Origin: Ophioceras dolichostomum | Taxonomy: Eukaryota > Ascomycota > Sordariomycetes > Magnaporthales > Ophioceraceae | Direction: 5' to 3' | Assembly (NCBI GenBank): GCA_003049485.1 | Contig: PYST01000003.1 | Location: 186,001 to 250,000 of the forward strand | Length of the DNA: 64,000 nucleotides | Shown: positions 46,301 through 61,178 of the stretch, piece after piece | Position numbering within the stretch: position 1 is the stretch's first letter | Layout: each line of letters opens with the position of its first letter | The notes under the pieces: generated by a model | Told to the model about the DNA's origin: nothing | Database searches by the model: none | The model's input: only the letters and a program-made list of their open reading frames with translations | Position numbers and translations under genes: made by a program

Positions 46301-49300
46301 CTCTGATGAGAGACAAATGAGTTCTGAGGAAGCGCTTCACATCCCTGTTGGAAATGCTCAACGACGGCACACCGCAAGACTTACCGCCATCGGGCCGCAA
46401 GGTCAAGTCGCCTCTCTCGTGCGACCTCATGGGTCTAAACCCTTCGCGCTGCGCTCCACCAGCTGTCAGACCCGGAATGCATCCCCGGCTCTGACACAGC
46501 AGTTCTTGTCGGTCGTGCTTTCAGGGCGAATAGCTGGCTGGCACTTATTTCTGGCCAAGGATTTCTTTGCCTGGGATCCCCAAGGTTTCGGGACTTCGAC
46601 TGCATGCCAACTGCCACTCACCGCAGTATAAAATGGAGAAGAGACCGACCAAGCGGAAGCGCCGCAGCGCTAGGGATTTGGTGTGATTCATTTTTTATGG
46701 AGTACACCTCAACACGGATATGCAGCCGTGGGAGCCAAGGTGCTCGCTCTGATTCACAAGTTTGCAAGCTAGGCAAATCGGGCGGGCCAGCACCGCCAGC
46801 CAAGTCAGGAACAAGTCCTTTTGTCCTTTGGCGCCATAGATCGTCATCCATCGTATGATCGAGTCTGCATATCTCAGAAGGCGGTTTGCTCACACGCACA
46901 AAATGTTTTGAAAGCTGACTCAGCCAGTGAGGTGTTCAAATCTGGGATTAAACGACGCGTGTCGGCAGAGATCCTATGAATCCAACGCACTTGAACTTGA
47001 CAGGCAGCCTACGTTGCTACGACGCACTCTTGACAGAAGGCTTCCGTGCGCCATCATTTAACAGAGTTTGGAATTTCCACACAGATTTTCGACGGCGGCC
47101 CCTCTATTTACCACTTCCCCCGCCCTAGCAAAATGGCGGTGGGTGACGATGACACGAAAGATACTGTGTACAGTGGAAATATTCCGTAAAGAGAATCCGG
47201 ATCGCTGGAAAACAAGGAAGACCTTCGGAACGCCACGTTCTTTCTGATCTCATTTAGCCCTGGTTCTTGGGACGAGCTTGGTTCCTCGTGGTGGAGGCGG
47301 CCCAAGTTCGTGGGTCTGGGGAGAGGGGTGCGAGAAATGGACCACAAAAAAGAAAGAAAATAGGGGGAGAGGGGGTCAAAAAAAAAAAACTTGAGGGAAA
47401 AAAGAGGGAGGGGAAAGAAGAAAAAAAAAGCCAACCGACCCACCTGGAAAGTGGGAACAGAGCTTCAGGTCCTTCCTTCATTTGTTCGCAGCCAATGCCG
47501 GGCCGGCCTCGTGGAAATGACGAGGCTTGCACCTGGATGAAGTCACTTTGGCCCGGGGCTTCGGACACGGCTGGGTCCAGAAATTGTTGGATGCCATGTC
47601 GCAGGCAAAGTCAATCAGGTGATATCCCCTGGAATACCCACACAGGGTCAAGATTGCGACCTAGAATGTGCTCAGGCGCTGAAGCCCGGGATAAGAGGGA
47701 GAGAGAGGGACGGACAAATCATCCCGGCTTCCGGGAGAATCAGGAAGCTTTGAACCCTGGCAAGAGGCCTCAACGAAAGTCTAAATTGAATGTTCCGTAT
47801 TTCCAATTTGCCACGCAGGGTATGTACAGTACAGACAGCAGTTTTAGTTCCTGAGGCGGTGAGATCGACTTGTATTGCCGGCCTCTGCCCCGAGGCAGCG
47901 GGTGCAAAGCTGCAGACGCGCTGCAGCGTACCTGCGCTGGAAGACAATGGGATTGATGTTCCGCAGGGTGCGGAAGGAGGTCCGGGTTAAAAACATGATT
48001 CCTCCTTATTATTTGGGCCGGTGTCCGGGTGTTGGGAAATCTCCTACTGTATGCAAGCTCTGCAGAAAGCCAATCTGCTCGGGCGTATCTCAATCCACCT
48101 CATGCAATCCGTCCCTGACATGGCGGACAATCGGTTTTCAGCCTCGTTGGTCCTTGGCAATATTGTTTCGACCTGCTGCCCGTGCCCAACCAATCGAACA
48201 TGCCCATCTCAGGCTTGGCGAGGGAATACTGTGATATGACGATGAACAGAACCAAAAACGCTCACTCAATGGAGCGGCGCAGCCGGGCGTCCATCATAGT
48301 CACTTGATCTTTTCAGCTTTTCAACCTCTCTCACTGCGATTGTTGATGGCTGACAAAAATGTCAGCACATTCATGTCTTCTCCCTCGAGTTGCGCAAAAA
48401 GCTTGCGAGAAAAAGCAAGAAAAGTAAAAACAAGGCGGGTGGCCGACGCCACGATTTCCGACTGGCTGGAAATGGACCGGGTGGAGAGCCACGAAAAGGG
48501 GAAATGCCGCTTCTCATTCCGAGTGGCCCGCGGATCTGGCCGGAAGGTTTGGGCCCCGCTGTCAAAAAAAAGTCCATTGGTTTCAAAATGATTGCTTTGG
48601 CCCTTGGTCTCGGATTCGCCACTCATCATAATCCGCCTTCTCTCAAACCCGCCGCTTGGAAGGACGAACTCGAGGACAACTCGACGTTCGGAAGGCCTAC
48701 CTTCCAGGAGCCTTCCTTGGGCTTTTCTGGAAGGAAGGAAGCAGCAGGTGGGTATCAATCTCGTCCCACTTTCCCACTTTCCAACTTTCAATGTGAGTCC
48801 GAGCGGCAGGAGTCTCCTCGTCTCCTCCCCTGGTGACCCGAAAAATTGAAAATTCTCCACAGCGAGGGGCTCCACAGACATGGAATCAGCTCCCATTCGT
48901 GGGGGCCCGTAGCCACACCGAGGCGTGCGAGCGTCCGCCGTCGACAAGCTTGGTGACAAGATGCTCCCAAATCGTCCCAAATCGTCCCAAACGAAGCACG
49001 GTGCCGCACGGAATCCGGTCAACAATTTCGAGCGATGCCACCTCAAACCTCATCCTTGTTCGTCGTTGTAGTCCCTGTCCGGACAGGATGCAGCTGAACC
49101 CGACCCCGAACACGCCCAGAGTACCAGACTAGACCTATTTATGTGCGTTATAGCTGACCACATCATGTACAGGGAGAGTCATGAGCCAGAGAGGGTAGAG
49201 AGGCTTGGCAACTGTGGTTCTCACAATCGATGATGTGAAAATGACGGTGAGCGCACCTCTCAGGGCACTTCATTCAGCCTTTATTTCTACGTCCTCCCCC

Positions 49301-50015
49301 CGAAGTCGGGGGCTCGTGGACTCAGCAACAGCACCATGAGTTCGGGCAATTTGACATGTCGGAATTTGCGAAGGGCCGTACCGGCCAGCCAGCCACACAC
49401 CCATCCAATCCCCAATTTGCCTCTGCATATTGTTGGTTTGGGCAGCCAAGCCAGCGAGATTTCGGCTTCTCTCCGCCAATTCACTTCGCAATACTTGGCG
49501 GGACGAAAGGGTCGGCGTTCCCAGCCGTAGGTACCTGCCGCACCCCATTCACTCAGTTGTCGACACCACACATCTAGTACAGTAGACCTGGTTGTGGATG
49601 AACGAAACGATAGCGGACGCCGAGGAGAACCTCATTCGCACCCATTCGCCCCTCTGATTTCACCTATTCTCTCACACAGAAACACTGACGTCCCCGTTTC
49701 ATCTATGCCATCCATCCATGACAACCAGGACCAGGCCTCGGTGCATTGTCATCCGTTATTACAAGACCATTAAGGCCCGTTTGTGGGGATAGGCATGCGC
49801 AAGCAGAGTCCCAACTAGGGCCAACACACCTCACGCAGCGCACGCACGCTCCACGCACCCAACGTTCTCAACGATCTAGGCCTGCTCTTTCCAATGCAGC
49901 ATGCGGTCGACGGCGCCCGCCCGCCTGGAGAATAGGGAGAGGCCGCCGGTCCACCCCTCTCCTCGGAGCCCGATCGATGGCAGAGAGCAGTGTGCCAGTG
50001 TGTCCCGACTCTCAT

Positions 50016-50035
50016 TGCAGTGCAGTGCAGTGCAG
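50016..50035 (+). repeat. (TGCAG)4 tandem repeat
   Basis: Four perfect pentanucleotide units in the gene-free region. Confidence 0.9.
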
Positions 50036-50221
50036 TTTAGCGCTGTTGTCCTAAACCCGATTTGATAGGGGCGGGCGCTTGTTCGGGCCCGGCCGGCGGC
50101 AGCTGCCAGTCGCTATTGAGAGATCGGTAGCTGATCGATACCGAGGCGAAGGGAGTATACATCCATCCCAGCATCCCAGTCTGGGGTAGTCCCGTAACAC
50201 CACCAATTTCCAACCACCTCA

Positions 50222-50248
50222 AGCACCAGGAGCACCAGGAGCACCAGG
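50222..50248 (+). repeat. (AGCACCAGG)3 minisatellite
   Basis: Three perfect 9-bp units followed by a degenerate fourth. Could encode a short repeat peptide, but no surrounding gene is evident. Confidence 0.9.
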
Positions 50249-53200
50249 AGCATCACCACCCTCTTTGGGTTCACACTGCTGAGCTGAAATGCAGCTTTCA
50301 CGAGTCTCATCACTGCTCTTCAGGCGACACTTCCTTCCCCAAGCCATGCTCCGAGCGATGAGGGGCATGGGTCTCGCTGCAAGTTGCAGTCAGATGCCAC
50401 ACTCCCCGCTATCCTGGTGCCTGCTCTTTTTCCTGCAAGCCCTCTATCTTTGCGCTCTTCCAATGGTTGGTCTGTGCAGACTCGCGTCCTTTGCCCAGTC
50501 CGGAGCCAGGCGCTGCACACCAGGACAGCCAGGTGCTGCACGTCGAAGAAAAGGGAAGTTACTCTGGATGGAGCATGCGGCGCCAAAACCAACCGTTTGG
50601 TTTGTTCGCTCGGACTCTGCTTTTGTCGGTGTTGTGTTTTTACTCTTTTCACCCTGGCCTTGCCCTGGTCTTGCTTGCCATAGTTCCGGCTTTGCTCTCG
50701 CCGACGCTAGTCCCGGCCTTAATGATGAGTCCTGTCCTCAATTCTAAACCTAACGTCACAGCAGCGAACAGCTCCAGAAGCTGGAAAGATAGATGGCATG
50801 TTTGAGTCTTCTGGACATGCTGATGTGCATCTCGTCTCGCCATCTTGAAGGAGACGCCCACCTGTGGATCTCGAGAGGGGGAGGCAACGCACAGCAAGCA
50901 GCAAGCAGCAGCATCCACGTCTTATCGGTCCACTTTGACACCCCCCAAAATACATTTCCGTCGCCTGCCAACCACCGCCGACCTCCTGCAAAACGTCGAA
51001 CTAGAGAGGACACTGCATCCCTCTGGCCGCACCCACACCCTCCGTCCCAAACTTGAAGGGTCACAAGTTGCGCCAACAACCAACCAGGCGTCCCACCCAC
51101 GCGAGATGCCGACCCATCCACAGAGCATGTATACTGCAGATAAGAGACTGCCCAGCCCGTTAGACCCATGGCGGGCTCTCCCCAGCACCCATGCAGACAA
51201 ACCTGCGGGAGGCAGACAAAGAGACCTCGACCGTGAGCCCTCAGCAGAGGTCTAGCCCGCCCTGCATGTATGTGCTTACTCCTTGTCCCCATCCCGTCTG
51301 CCCGCCTTCTTGGCCGCTTGCTTGTTTAAGCGAACGACAGGAGGCGTGGGCTATGTGCAGAGGAGATGACGAGTCGTCGACCTGTACGATATATTCCGTA
51401 CTTGGACGAGTGAGTGGCCGAGCGTCGAGCGATGGCGACCAAGCAAAGCGAGGCAAGTCGGTCTGATCATGCAAAGAACCGCCCGTTGTCATGCCTGCTG
51501 GCCTGACTGCTCCTCCGACCGCATTCCTTACGGGGAGGGTCTCATCAGGACAGAGAATTTGGGCTGGCTGAGGACACTGGCGAGCTTGGGGGCATACCCA
51601 CTGCCCGACTGAGCCTAGGCGGCCTTGAGCATTACCACTGACCATCCACTGAAGGTACCTTTAGAAACGAGCAGGCGAGAACGATTGCTCCGTAGTCCGC
51701 CCCCGCCGCTTCATTGGTTACCTATGTCGACCGTCAGTTGGCTTTGACTCACAGGATTTGAACCATCTCTAGCTGTGTGCATCGTCATAATCGGCTTTCC
51801 CACTCTTCTGCTGCTCACTTCTTTGTGCCCCCCGGCAGCTGACGCTAGCAGTAGGCACCTGAACGGAGTCGGACGGAAATGGCCTTGATCATCTCTGACT
51901 TGACAAAGGATGATAGCAGGAGCCGAATCAGTCACCCAATATTTCCCCTAGTCGGCCGTGTGGTGTTGGCGTCCAAGGAATGATATATCATGGTTGAGAT
52001 GACCATTCACCCCAATCACATAATAATGCCTGCCAGCCAGTAAACTGCTCGCTTCACACGCACACACACACTCCCACACATACGCGAAAGGTACATGGCA
52101 CAATGCGTAGGCTGGAAAGTAAGGAGTGCTTCCTTATCCACTGCGAGGCCGCCTATACGACCGATCGAAAAGGACCACTCGTCATTTGTCACTGGCAAGT
52201 TACAGTGCAACGATTCCGACTTAGCTCGCAAAGATATCGCCGAGCGCACGTCGGCCACTCAAAAGGCCTAGACGGCTCGCACTCTGACCCGACGCATACG
52301 GATTCGGCCCGCAGCGGACACTGTGTGGGCGAATCCTCTTCCCTCGCCGTGCACGTTGGTTCTTGCGGGCGGAACTCCATATGCCTGCCTACCTCTCCCG
52401 CACTCCTCCTTCCATCGCCCTATCCCCTTCTCTCTGTAATATATCCCTTTATTTATTTATGTGGGCGTGGGAGCTGAGTTGGCTCCTTGATGCAGGATAT
52501 ATGTTAGCTCAGGGGCCTCGCGGGATGTCCATCAGGCGGATGGCGACCCGTGGGATCGCCCCGATGGACGTCTGGAGAGCCACTGCTCCAAGGATTCGGC
52601 TTACAAATTTCCCTTTTTTTAATTTTTATTTTCTAACGTACCGATACCCAACTTCGGAGGCAACGTCTAGTTACATTGAGCCTTACGGACCTCAATTCGA
52701 CCTTAGGGGGAAGTTAAATGCCGAACCAGGCCAAACGCACCAATAGTCCATCCCCACATGATGGCGAAATACTACCAGATGCGTATATCAGGCAAGTCCG
52801 GATAGCATATCGATAACACGACTGACCCAGGACCACGCAGGCTTAGGATGATCCTCTCCTCCCCGCGTTGTCTGTGTGTGATGTGACCGGTGTGACCGGG
52901 CTTATGGCAAGCATAGGTACGGGCGCAGGGAGGCCCGGGGCGTGCATGTCGACATTTTGAGGGCATACAAAGAAGAACAACTCAGAAGGCGGATCAGTCG
53001 ATCAGGCGGCCATAGTAGCACCACCACCACCTTATCGTCCCAAAGAGCTATCCGGCGGGTCCGTTTTCGTGGATGGGGAAACGGAGTGCCTCCTCCGTTT
53101 TGTTCGCCTCAGACAGAAGATGAGGAATGAGGAGGAGACCCCAGGACTGGAGAATCTCGCGGGGGCAGACATGAGGAAGGCTACATACATACATGTTCGG

Positions 53201-53660
53201 ACAATGGGCGGAGCTGCCGCGTTGCAGCAACGCTAACGGCGGCATTGTACTTGTGTGTGCCGTCCCTTACCCCCTATGAGGCTGATTGGAGCCAGAGAAC
53301 CCAAGCCAGCATACCGATAATTATCGTCGAGGGATGGGGGCACAGCATGAAGACCATGGCCCGAGCGTGCTCCTCGCCCATCATGTGCTCTGTCTCTATC
53401 TCTGTCTCTACCTCCTCTGCCTTTTCTTCGTCTTTTTTTCCCTGGCTCCCTCACCCGTGACCTGCGACTTGGGGCGCAGCCCCCGCAGATCGGAACTGGA
53501 GGACAACGGACGGCGTCACGGGACGCCACACCAGCTCGGATGCCCGCCCGCAGGAGAGCTCGTCGAGAGACCCCTGTCATCGTGGAGACATGGTGGCCTG
53601 AATCCGTGGATGATCCTCCATCCTTTATGCTGACGTGCTTTTGCCTTCCTGCGGCGTGCG

Positions 53661-53740
53661 AGTGAGCGTGAGTCGAGTTGCGTCGAGTGAGCGTGAGTCG
53701 AGTTGCGTCGAGTGAGCGTGAGTCGAGTTGCGTCGAGTGA
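53661..53740 (+). repeat. 25-bp minisatellite, 3.2 copies
   Basis: Perfect units agtgagcgtgagtcgagttg+cgtcg at 53661-53685, 53686-53710 and 53711-53735, then a partial unit. Within the unit gtgag(c/t) and gtcga recur, suggesting an older shorter period. On the minus strand it creates an artificial repeat peptide, so the frames there are not called genes. Confidence 0.95.
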
Positions 53741-56700
53741 GGATGTTTGTGCATACATGCAAGGACGCATGTATGTAAGGCCACTAAGTCCGTCGAGATA
53801 AGGGGGCTATACTATACTGAGGCCGTCCATCCGTCGTCTCCTCGCCTGCCGCCCGGCCGGACGTCCTTGCTACTGCTTCACAGGTAGACAGTCGCGGAAA
53901 AAAAGGGGGGCGGGGGATCTCCGGGATACTCATCACGGCTTCCTTTTCGTCATGCATATGTGCGTGCTGCGTCCCTGCCTCATCCTCCCTGTTCCTCCAT
54001 ATGTTTTTCCTTTTTTTGCCCCGCCCTTTTCACCGGTTTCAAGCCTCTTCCGTCTGAAAGACCGCGGCCATGGACAAACGGACGGATGGCTGATGGAAGC
54101 GGCCAGCATCAGCATGGTGGGCCAATTCGAGTACCCGACCCCATGCGCGCGCAAGAGCCTTCCCAACATCGGCGAAATCATTCGAGTTAGAGTTTGTCTC
54201 TTTATCTCTCTACCGCTCTCCCTCTCTTTCTCTCGCACTCGTACTCGGCGCGTCTGCGCGCTCGGAGCCGACGAAAGGTTTCCGTCGTCGTACATCGTCA
54301 CACCGACGAATTCTATACCATCTATCTCCATCTCTCTGTCCCCTCCATACACGGTCTAGCGGTGTGACTATCATTATGAGAGAACGAACGAATATCGGGC
54401 TTGGAGCGGGACCTGTCTGTATCAGCTCGGAAGAAAACCCGGACAGGGTGTTCCAACTTTTTTCTTGGCAAGGTATGTATGCGTGTGCTGCGAGTATGAC
54501 TCTGTTTCCTGCGAGTTGTGGTATTTGTGCGTGTCCCTCTGCGCGTGCGTTTGCTGCAGGGAAGGCAAGTCCGGCAAGCTAGTGGGCAGGGAAAGAAGGT
54601 AGCCGACCTGGCCGTGTCGAGTATGCAGCTCTGTCTGCTTCCGGCCTCTTACCGATGACCGGTGTAGGACTGCAGCCAGTGGCAGCCCGTCCTCTCTGCG
54701 GCAAGCGCGGCCTGATGTTCTCTCGGACACCTGAGCGATCTGTCGGAAGCGAGGATAACAACAGCACGACACGGCCGAAAAAATGGAGGTGTCGGATGGA
54801 GGAGAGAGGGACGGGGAGAAGGGAGCACGAAAACCGTGCATCCATCACCAGAGAAAGGAAACCAAAAGCTCGAGCCGGATGGAGCAAAGAGAGGCGAATA
54901 CGATAATGAGGCCGAACATGGCCGCGAGGGTGTCGCGGCTTGAGCGCTACTCCCTGCAGACAGGCGCCTCGACGACCGGTGACCGGTGAAAGAGAAGTAC
55001 CACGTGTTTGTCAATGTGAGGCTCGAGCACTGGCGGCGGGAACAACACCCAGCAAGGCAGCCGCGCTATTTGGAAGGCTCGCGGGTTGTTGGAAGGGTGT
55101 CATGTCAGCCTGAGACCTGCTGCTGATCCCGTCTCTCTCCTTCTCTCTACTTTGGTCGCTCTCTCTCTATCTCTCTTCTCCCTATGGACCACCCTCTTCC
55201 GCCGCCCCGGTCTTTTTGTCTGTACCCTTCTTCACACCCCCTTTGTCACCCGACTCCCTTCCTGACTCACCCTCCGAAGCTACCTGGCCTCCCTCCCTTG
55301 TCAAGCGAGCAACATGAGAACTGGACTGCGCTCTTGACCTTTCTGATCAGTCCTGATTCGTTCTCGACTGACCCGGTTTGGATGAGGTTGTCAAAGGGTG
55401 TCGAAGCGACGCAGACCGCACCACACCATTATCTAGATACTCGGTGGGCCGGACTACGGCCCTCAATGACATGCCAAGAAGGATACCAAGGCGAACAAGG
55501 AGCTGTCAATATCAGCCCTCCTCCACTGTGCGGCGGCGAGGTGTAGCTCGTGCAGTCGTCCAGACAGGGGACAGTGACTGCTGCAAGGACAGCCACTACG
55601 CGAGGCGGCTGGGCTTGCCGCACAGGGCTTGTCACGGCTACAAAAGGTACCCTGATCGCCGGGCCGCCGAGTTCGGGCAACCTCCTAAGGCACACAAAAC
55701 ACAAGCCGAGACAAGAGTCGCGGTTATTTCTCTTTTCCTTGATACAGATGCAAGGGATAGAAATTCCATTACGCTTTGAGGGACCAACATCCGGCGGCTC
55801 GCCTAGTTCGTCTAGAGTGAGAGCAGGCTAGGGTGTCTCCCGCATGCATGGTCGCGTTGCCTGCTGGGCTTGCAGGGTACATGGTGCATTCAAAGGGGAA
55901 CGAAATTCCAATTACATACCGCCAGCCCTGGGAAGTATCTTTCACCGAGACAGGGGAAGAAGAAGCGAGAGACAGACAGGCCAGACAGGCCAGACGGAGA
56001 GGGTCCACAAGAACGTCCATATGTGCATGGGTCACATGAGGTTAAAAAAGGAGAAGGGGCAGAACGATATGACTGAGAAGAGCCTCCTGTCCTCTTTTCC
56101 TCCACTGCCACTCGCCAAGTGTTGATAAGGGTCTCGCGCAAAGATGCAGGTGCTTTTCTCGTTCATCGGCTGCGAAGCTGGGCGGCTGCAAGACGTTCAA
56201 GGCTAGGTACCTGCCTCCAGGTACCCAGGTACCCAGGTTCCCTCAAAGCGGTACAGCATCGAGGCAGTGTCGACGACAAGTGATTCCGTGACGACTACCC
56301 GGTAAAAACATGGTATTATTCGACACGCCGGCATTGGCGATTCGCCAGGAGCTTGCAGCTTCGTCCTTGGCATGTCACAGTGCGAGTCACTGGGTGGCTT
56401 CTGCGAGGAATTGGATAATCTATCAGGCAGCACACGTCAGTGATGACCAGTCGCCTTTTTCTCTCCCTCTTTAAATTAAATTTCAACCAACCCCAGGGAA
56501 AGAAAAAGGTTCTCTCTCACCAACAAGCATAGCTGCAGCGAATCGCACATCTCCGGATCACATCCCGGCAGCCGGGCGCACTGCAAGAAGCCCTCCTCAG
56601 GTTACCCAAACAACAAGACAAACCCCGCCAGAAGGGAGAGCCCGCCCTCCACTGCGCCCAGAGAAACACGAACCCAATAAGCCCAGAAGTGCAAAATACA

Positions 56701-56854
56701 CCTGTACGTCGCGCGAAGCGCAAAAAACAAACGACACGAAAAGGCGAACAAACGAGCGAGACCGGAGCGGAACGAAACATCCGGCAGCGCCTCCCTCCCG
56801 ACAGCCTACCCCTTCCACTGCGTGCGCACACACGACTTCGAAATAAGTCGCACG

Positions 56855-58196
56855 ATGGGAAAGAAAACTGGAGCCTTTGAGAATAGCAAGAAGGCCCAGG
56901 GGCGGGCGCGGAAGGCCGATGCCGAACAGGCGAAGGCCGACAAGCTGGCCGCCGAGCGAGCGGCTGCAGAGGATGAAGATTGGAAGGTAGGCTCCAAGAG
57001 CGACGGGAAAAAGTAAGTTCAGTCCCCTGTACGGCTTTTCTGCCTACATCCCTACCTGGTAGGTAGGTACCTACCTATCTACCTAGGTAGACCCATCCAT
57101 CCATTACACGGCACCGTTTCCCACCTCCGTTTCGTCCTGCCCCCGGGAAGCCTGTGTCCAGCTTCCGGTGGTCCCGCCTTGTGCGTCTCCGCGGGAAAGC
57201 CGTTGGTCATGCTGGTTGCCTTCTCTGCCTTATTTGTGCTGCTGTGCTCCCCGAGCGTTGCCAGCAGTGCACTCTGGCCGGGCGATGATCAAGGATGGGG
57301 ACTAGGGGCGTGAGTACCTATGGAGCTAGGTGGAGGACGGACGCCGGAAGGACTTGCCGGATATTAGACGTTCACGAAAAAACGACACGACAAAGCAGAC
57401 AGGCCTGCCTTGACGGAAAGCCTCGCATGCACTCATCCGGGCGGACCGGACACGTGTCTCATCAGCACTCACCGACTTCATTTATTCTTGGGGGTGTTGG
57501 TTGTTTATTGTCCTCTGTCGATTGACAACAAAAAACCTGCATTTTCGCTTTGCTGACCGCATGACGCGGGTGGTGCTGATAAAATTTTCTTTTGTGTGTT
57601 ACAACCTGAACAGGGAAGCCGCAGCTGCGAAGAAAGCCGAGGCTGCGAGGAAGAAGGCGGAGCGCGACGCCCTGCTGGCAGAAGAGGAGGCGGGCCTGAA
57701 ATCGGGCAAGGGCACCTCGAAGAAGGAGAAAGAGGCCGCTGCGGCGGCCGCCAAGAAGAAGCCCGCCAGGGGCCTACAGCTGGACGACATCGAGGGCCTG
57801 GGCAGCCCAACGAGCGACAGGGACGGCGGCGAGAGCGGAACCAGCGGCGGCGGCCTGGCGGCGCTCAACGCTTCGGGCATCGACAACGCGCTCGACGCGC
57901 TCTCGCTCACGAGCCCGAGCTCGCGCACGGTCGAGAAGCACCCGGAGAGGAGGTTCAAGGCCGCGTACGCCGAGTTCGAGGAGAGGCGGCTGAAGGAGGT
58001 GAAGGAGGACGGCAGCATGGACGGCCTGCGCCTGAACCAGAAGAAGGAGAAGATCAGGAAGGAGTTCGAGAGGGACGCGAGCAACCCGTTCAACCAGACC
58101 ACGGCCGACTACAACGCCACCAAGGAGGAGATCAAGGGCATACTGGACGACGAGGCTGCTGGGATCGAGTCAAGGCTTGCCGAGAGATCACCATAG
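56855..58196 (+). CDS. CCDC124/Lso2/Oxs1-like ribosome-associated coiled-coil protein
   Basis: Homologues (human CCDC124, yeast Lso2) bind the intersubunit space of inactive 80S ribosomes and aid translational recovery; the S. pombe relative Oxs1 has a stress role. Exons 56855-57012 and 57614-58196 give 246 aa. The N-terminus MGKKTGAFENSKKAQGRARK is the typical basic start. A Lys/Ala/Glu-rich helix runs across the junction (KSDGKK-EAAAAKKAEAARKKAE) to about residue 105. The conserved C-terminal domain follows, from ALNASGIDNALDALSL through HPERRFKAAYAEFEERRL and RLNQKKEKIRKEFERDASNPFNQ. The 601-nt intron is several times longer than others here. The nuclear or cytosolic role is inferred from family. 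Confidence 0.89.
57013..57613 (+). other. Unusually long intron (601 nt) of the CCDC124-like gene
   Basis: Donor gtaagt at 57013, acceptor cag at 57611-57613. Other introns in the window are mostly 90-240 nt. Its 5' part has a GGTA/CCTA palindromic tract at about 57056-57091. I see no clear snoRNA box pair or internal exon, but a nested element is possible. Confidence 0.75.
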
Positions 58197-58935
58197 CTGG
58201 TCTCGGTGTCTCCTTGTGTTTGCCAGCGCCTTCGTTGCGAGTATAATCACGAAGCTCGAGACTAGTGGCGTTGCGCATACCTACCTAGGTAGCTGTTGCC
58301 GCGAATAGCTTCCCACCATAGATTTCTCCTTTTACTTTCATCGCATTAACCACGCATATGCTCCTGGGATAGATAGATAGTATCACCGTACATTCAGAGG
58401 GACTTCGACATTTTGATATACCCCTCGTATCGTAATAACAAATCTCTGCCTGTAAATAGTAGCCGCACCACCAGTTTAGTCCCGTCTCGCAAGTCTGGCC
58501 GATGACTCAATTAGCAAGAGGCGCCTGAGCCGTGGAGGGGCAACACAGTGCATGTTAAACAGTGGCTAACCCCGCTATGGAGACTCCGATCGCGGTTGGG
58601 GAGGGGAGATGGAGGGGTCGGAATGGACTCCACATCGACATCATTCTGACGCGTCTCACCGCCCTCAGTCCAGAATCCCCTACGGCAGCATGATTGCGAA
58701 ACGAAACGAAACGAAACGAGACCTGGAGTCCTGATTCCTGCAGTCCCTGGGCAACGGAGCGCATGAATATCAGGACAGTCATCTTGTGTCTCAGATCGCG
58801 GGGGTGGAGGACGACACGGAAATTGGTCTGAAGTCGACGAGGAAGGCACGCGAACTACCGAGGTCAAGCTCCGACTCTGTCTACGTACCCACCTAATCTG
58901 TCGCGAACAACAGCCTGCTGCTCTTCTTCCTCAGA
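58197..58935. other. Spacer, 0.7 kb
   Basis: 3' flank of the CCDC124-like gene and promoter of the UEV gene. Contains (GATA)3 at about 58370-58380 and (CGAAA)-type repeats at 58695-58715. No gene. Confidence 0.5.
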
Positions 58936-60663
<1,728 letters not shown>

Positions 60664-61178
60664 ACTGCCAGCGGATCGCCGAATTATGGCCTCCTTGAGC
60701 GAGATTTCGGTTTTTGAGTAGGAGCAACATCGCGTGCTGCCTATTACTGTCGTTTCCTCTGCGGACCGCCCAGCGCGCCTACCTTGCGCCCACCATGTAG
60801 CTTCTCATCGCCCCCCTATGCCTATATACATCTTCTTTCTACCGTCCACAAGTTTCCCCCTCCCGTCTTTCTGTGCTGCGTTATCATGGGAGTCTTATGA
60901 ACCAACCAAACATTCCATTCATTCATTCGTCCGTCCATTAACCAATCCATACATCAACCAATACCCGCCATTCTTCGATCATCGTGTTAAACAGAGCAGT
61001 TCTTTTTCAGTCTTGCAAAAGTTTGTTGCCGTCTTAAAACGCTCCGTTCGTCGCATCCCGTCCTGCTCCGCTCCCCGTTCCGTCTACTTCACCGATATCC
61101 TCCTCCTCTTCGTCTTCTCGGGGCAACCCCCAGAGAAGCCGGGCGAGCCAGCCAGACAGCCCCCTTGTGACCTACATA
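60664..61178. other. Spacer, 0.5 kb
   Basis: Promoter and leader of the small membrane-protein ORF that follows. CATT/CCAT-rich repeats at about 60905-60955. No gene. Confidence 0.5.

Larger units (their letters stand above)
43321..56854. other. Large region without recognisable genes (13.5 kb)
   Basis: I looked at all listed frames on both strands and found no domain, no convincing spliced model, no transposase or reverse-transcriptase motif and no terminal repeats. Base composition is not visibly AT-rich, so it does not look like RIP-decayed DNA. Small repeats are annotated separately: TGCAG x4, AGCACCAGG x3 and a 25-bp unit x3. An A-rich run lies at about 43915-43935, and (CATA)-type and CCTA-type tracts are scattered. 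The region could hold non-coding transcripts, long regulatory DNA or a lost or fast-evolving gene cluster. Fast-evolving small secreted proteins could be missed. Confidence 0.5.

Noticed and set aside
48321..49046. 241-codon minus-strand frame in the gene-free region
   Set aside because: Opens with TTG, shows no domain, and competing frames of similar length overlap it.
50289..50747. 152-codon ATG-started frame, hydrophobic and Cys-rich, candidate small secreted protein
   Set aside because: The N-terminus is not a convincing signal peptide, the composition is irregular, and several frames overlap. Cannot be supported without expression data.
53233..53784. 183-codon minus-strand frame with Thr-Arg-Arg-Asn-Ser-Thr-His repeats
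   Set aside because: The repeat peptide comes from the 25-bp minisatellite read in a frame. No other evidence for a gene.
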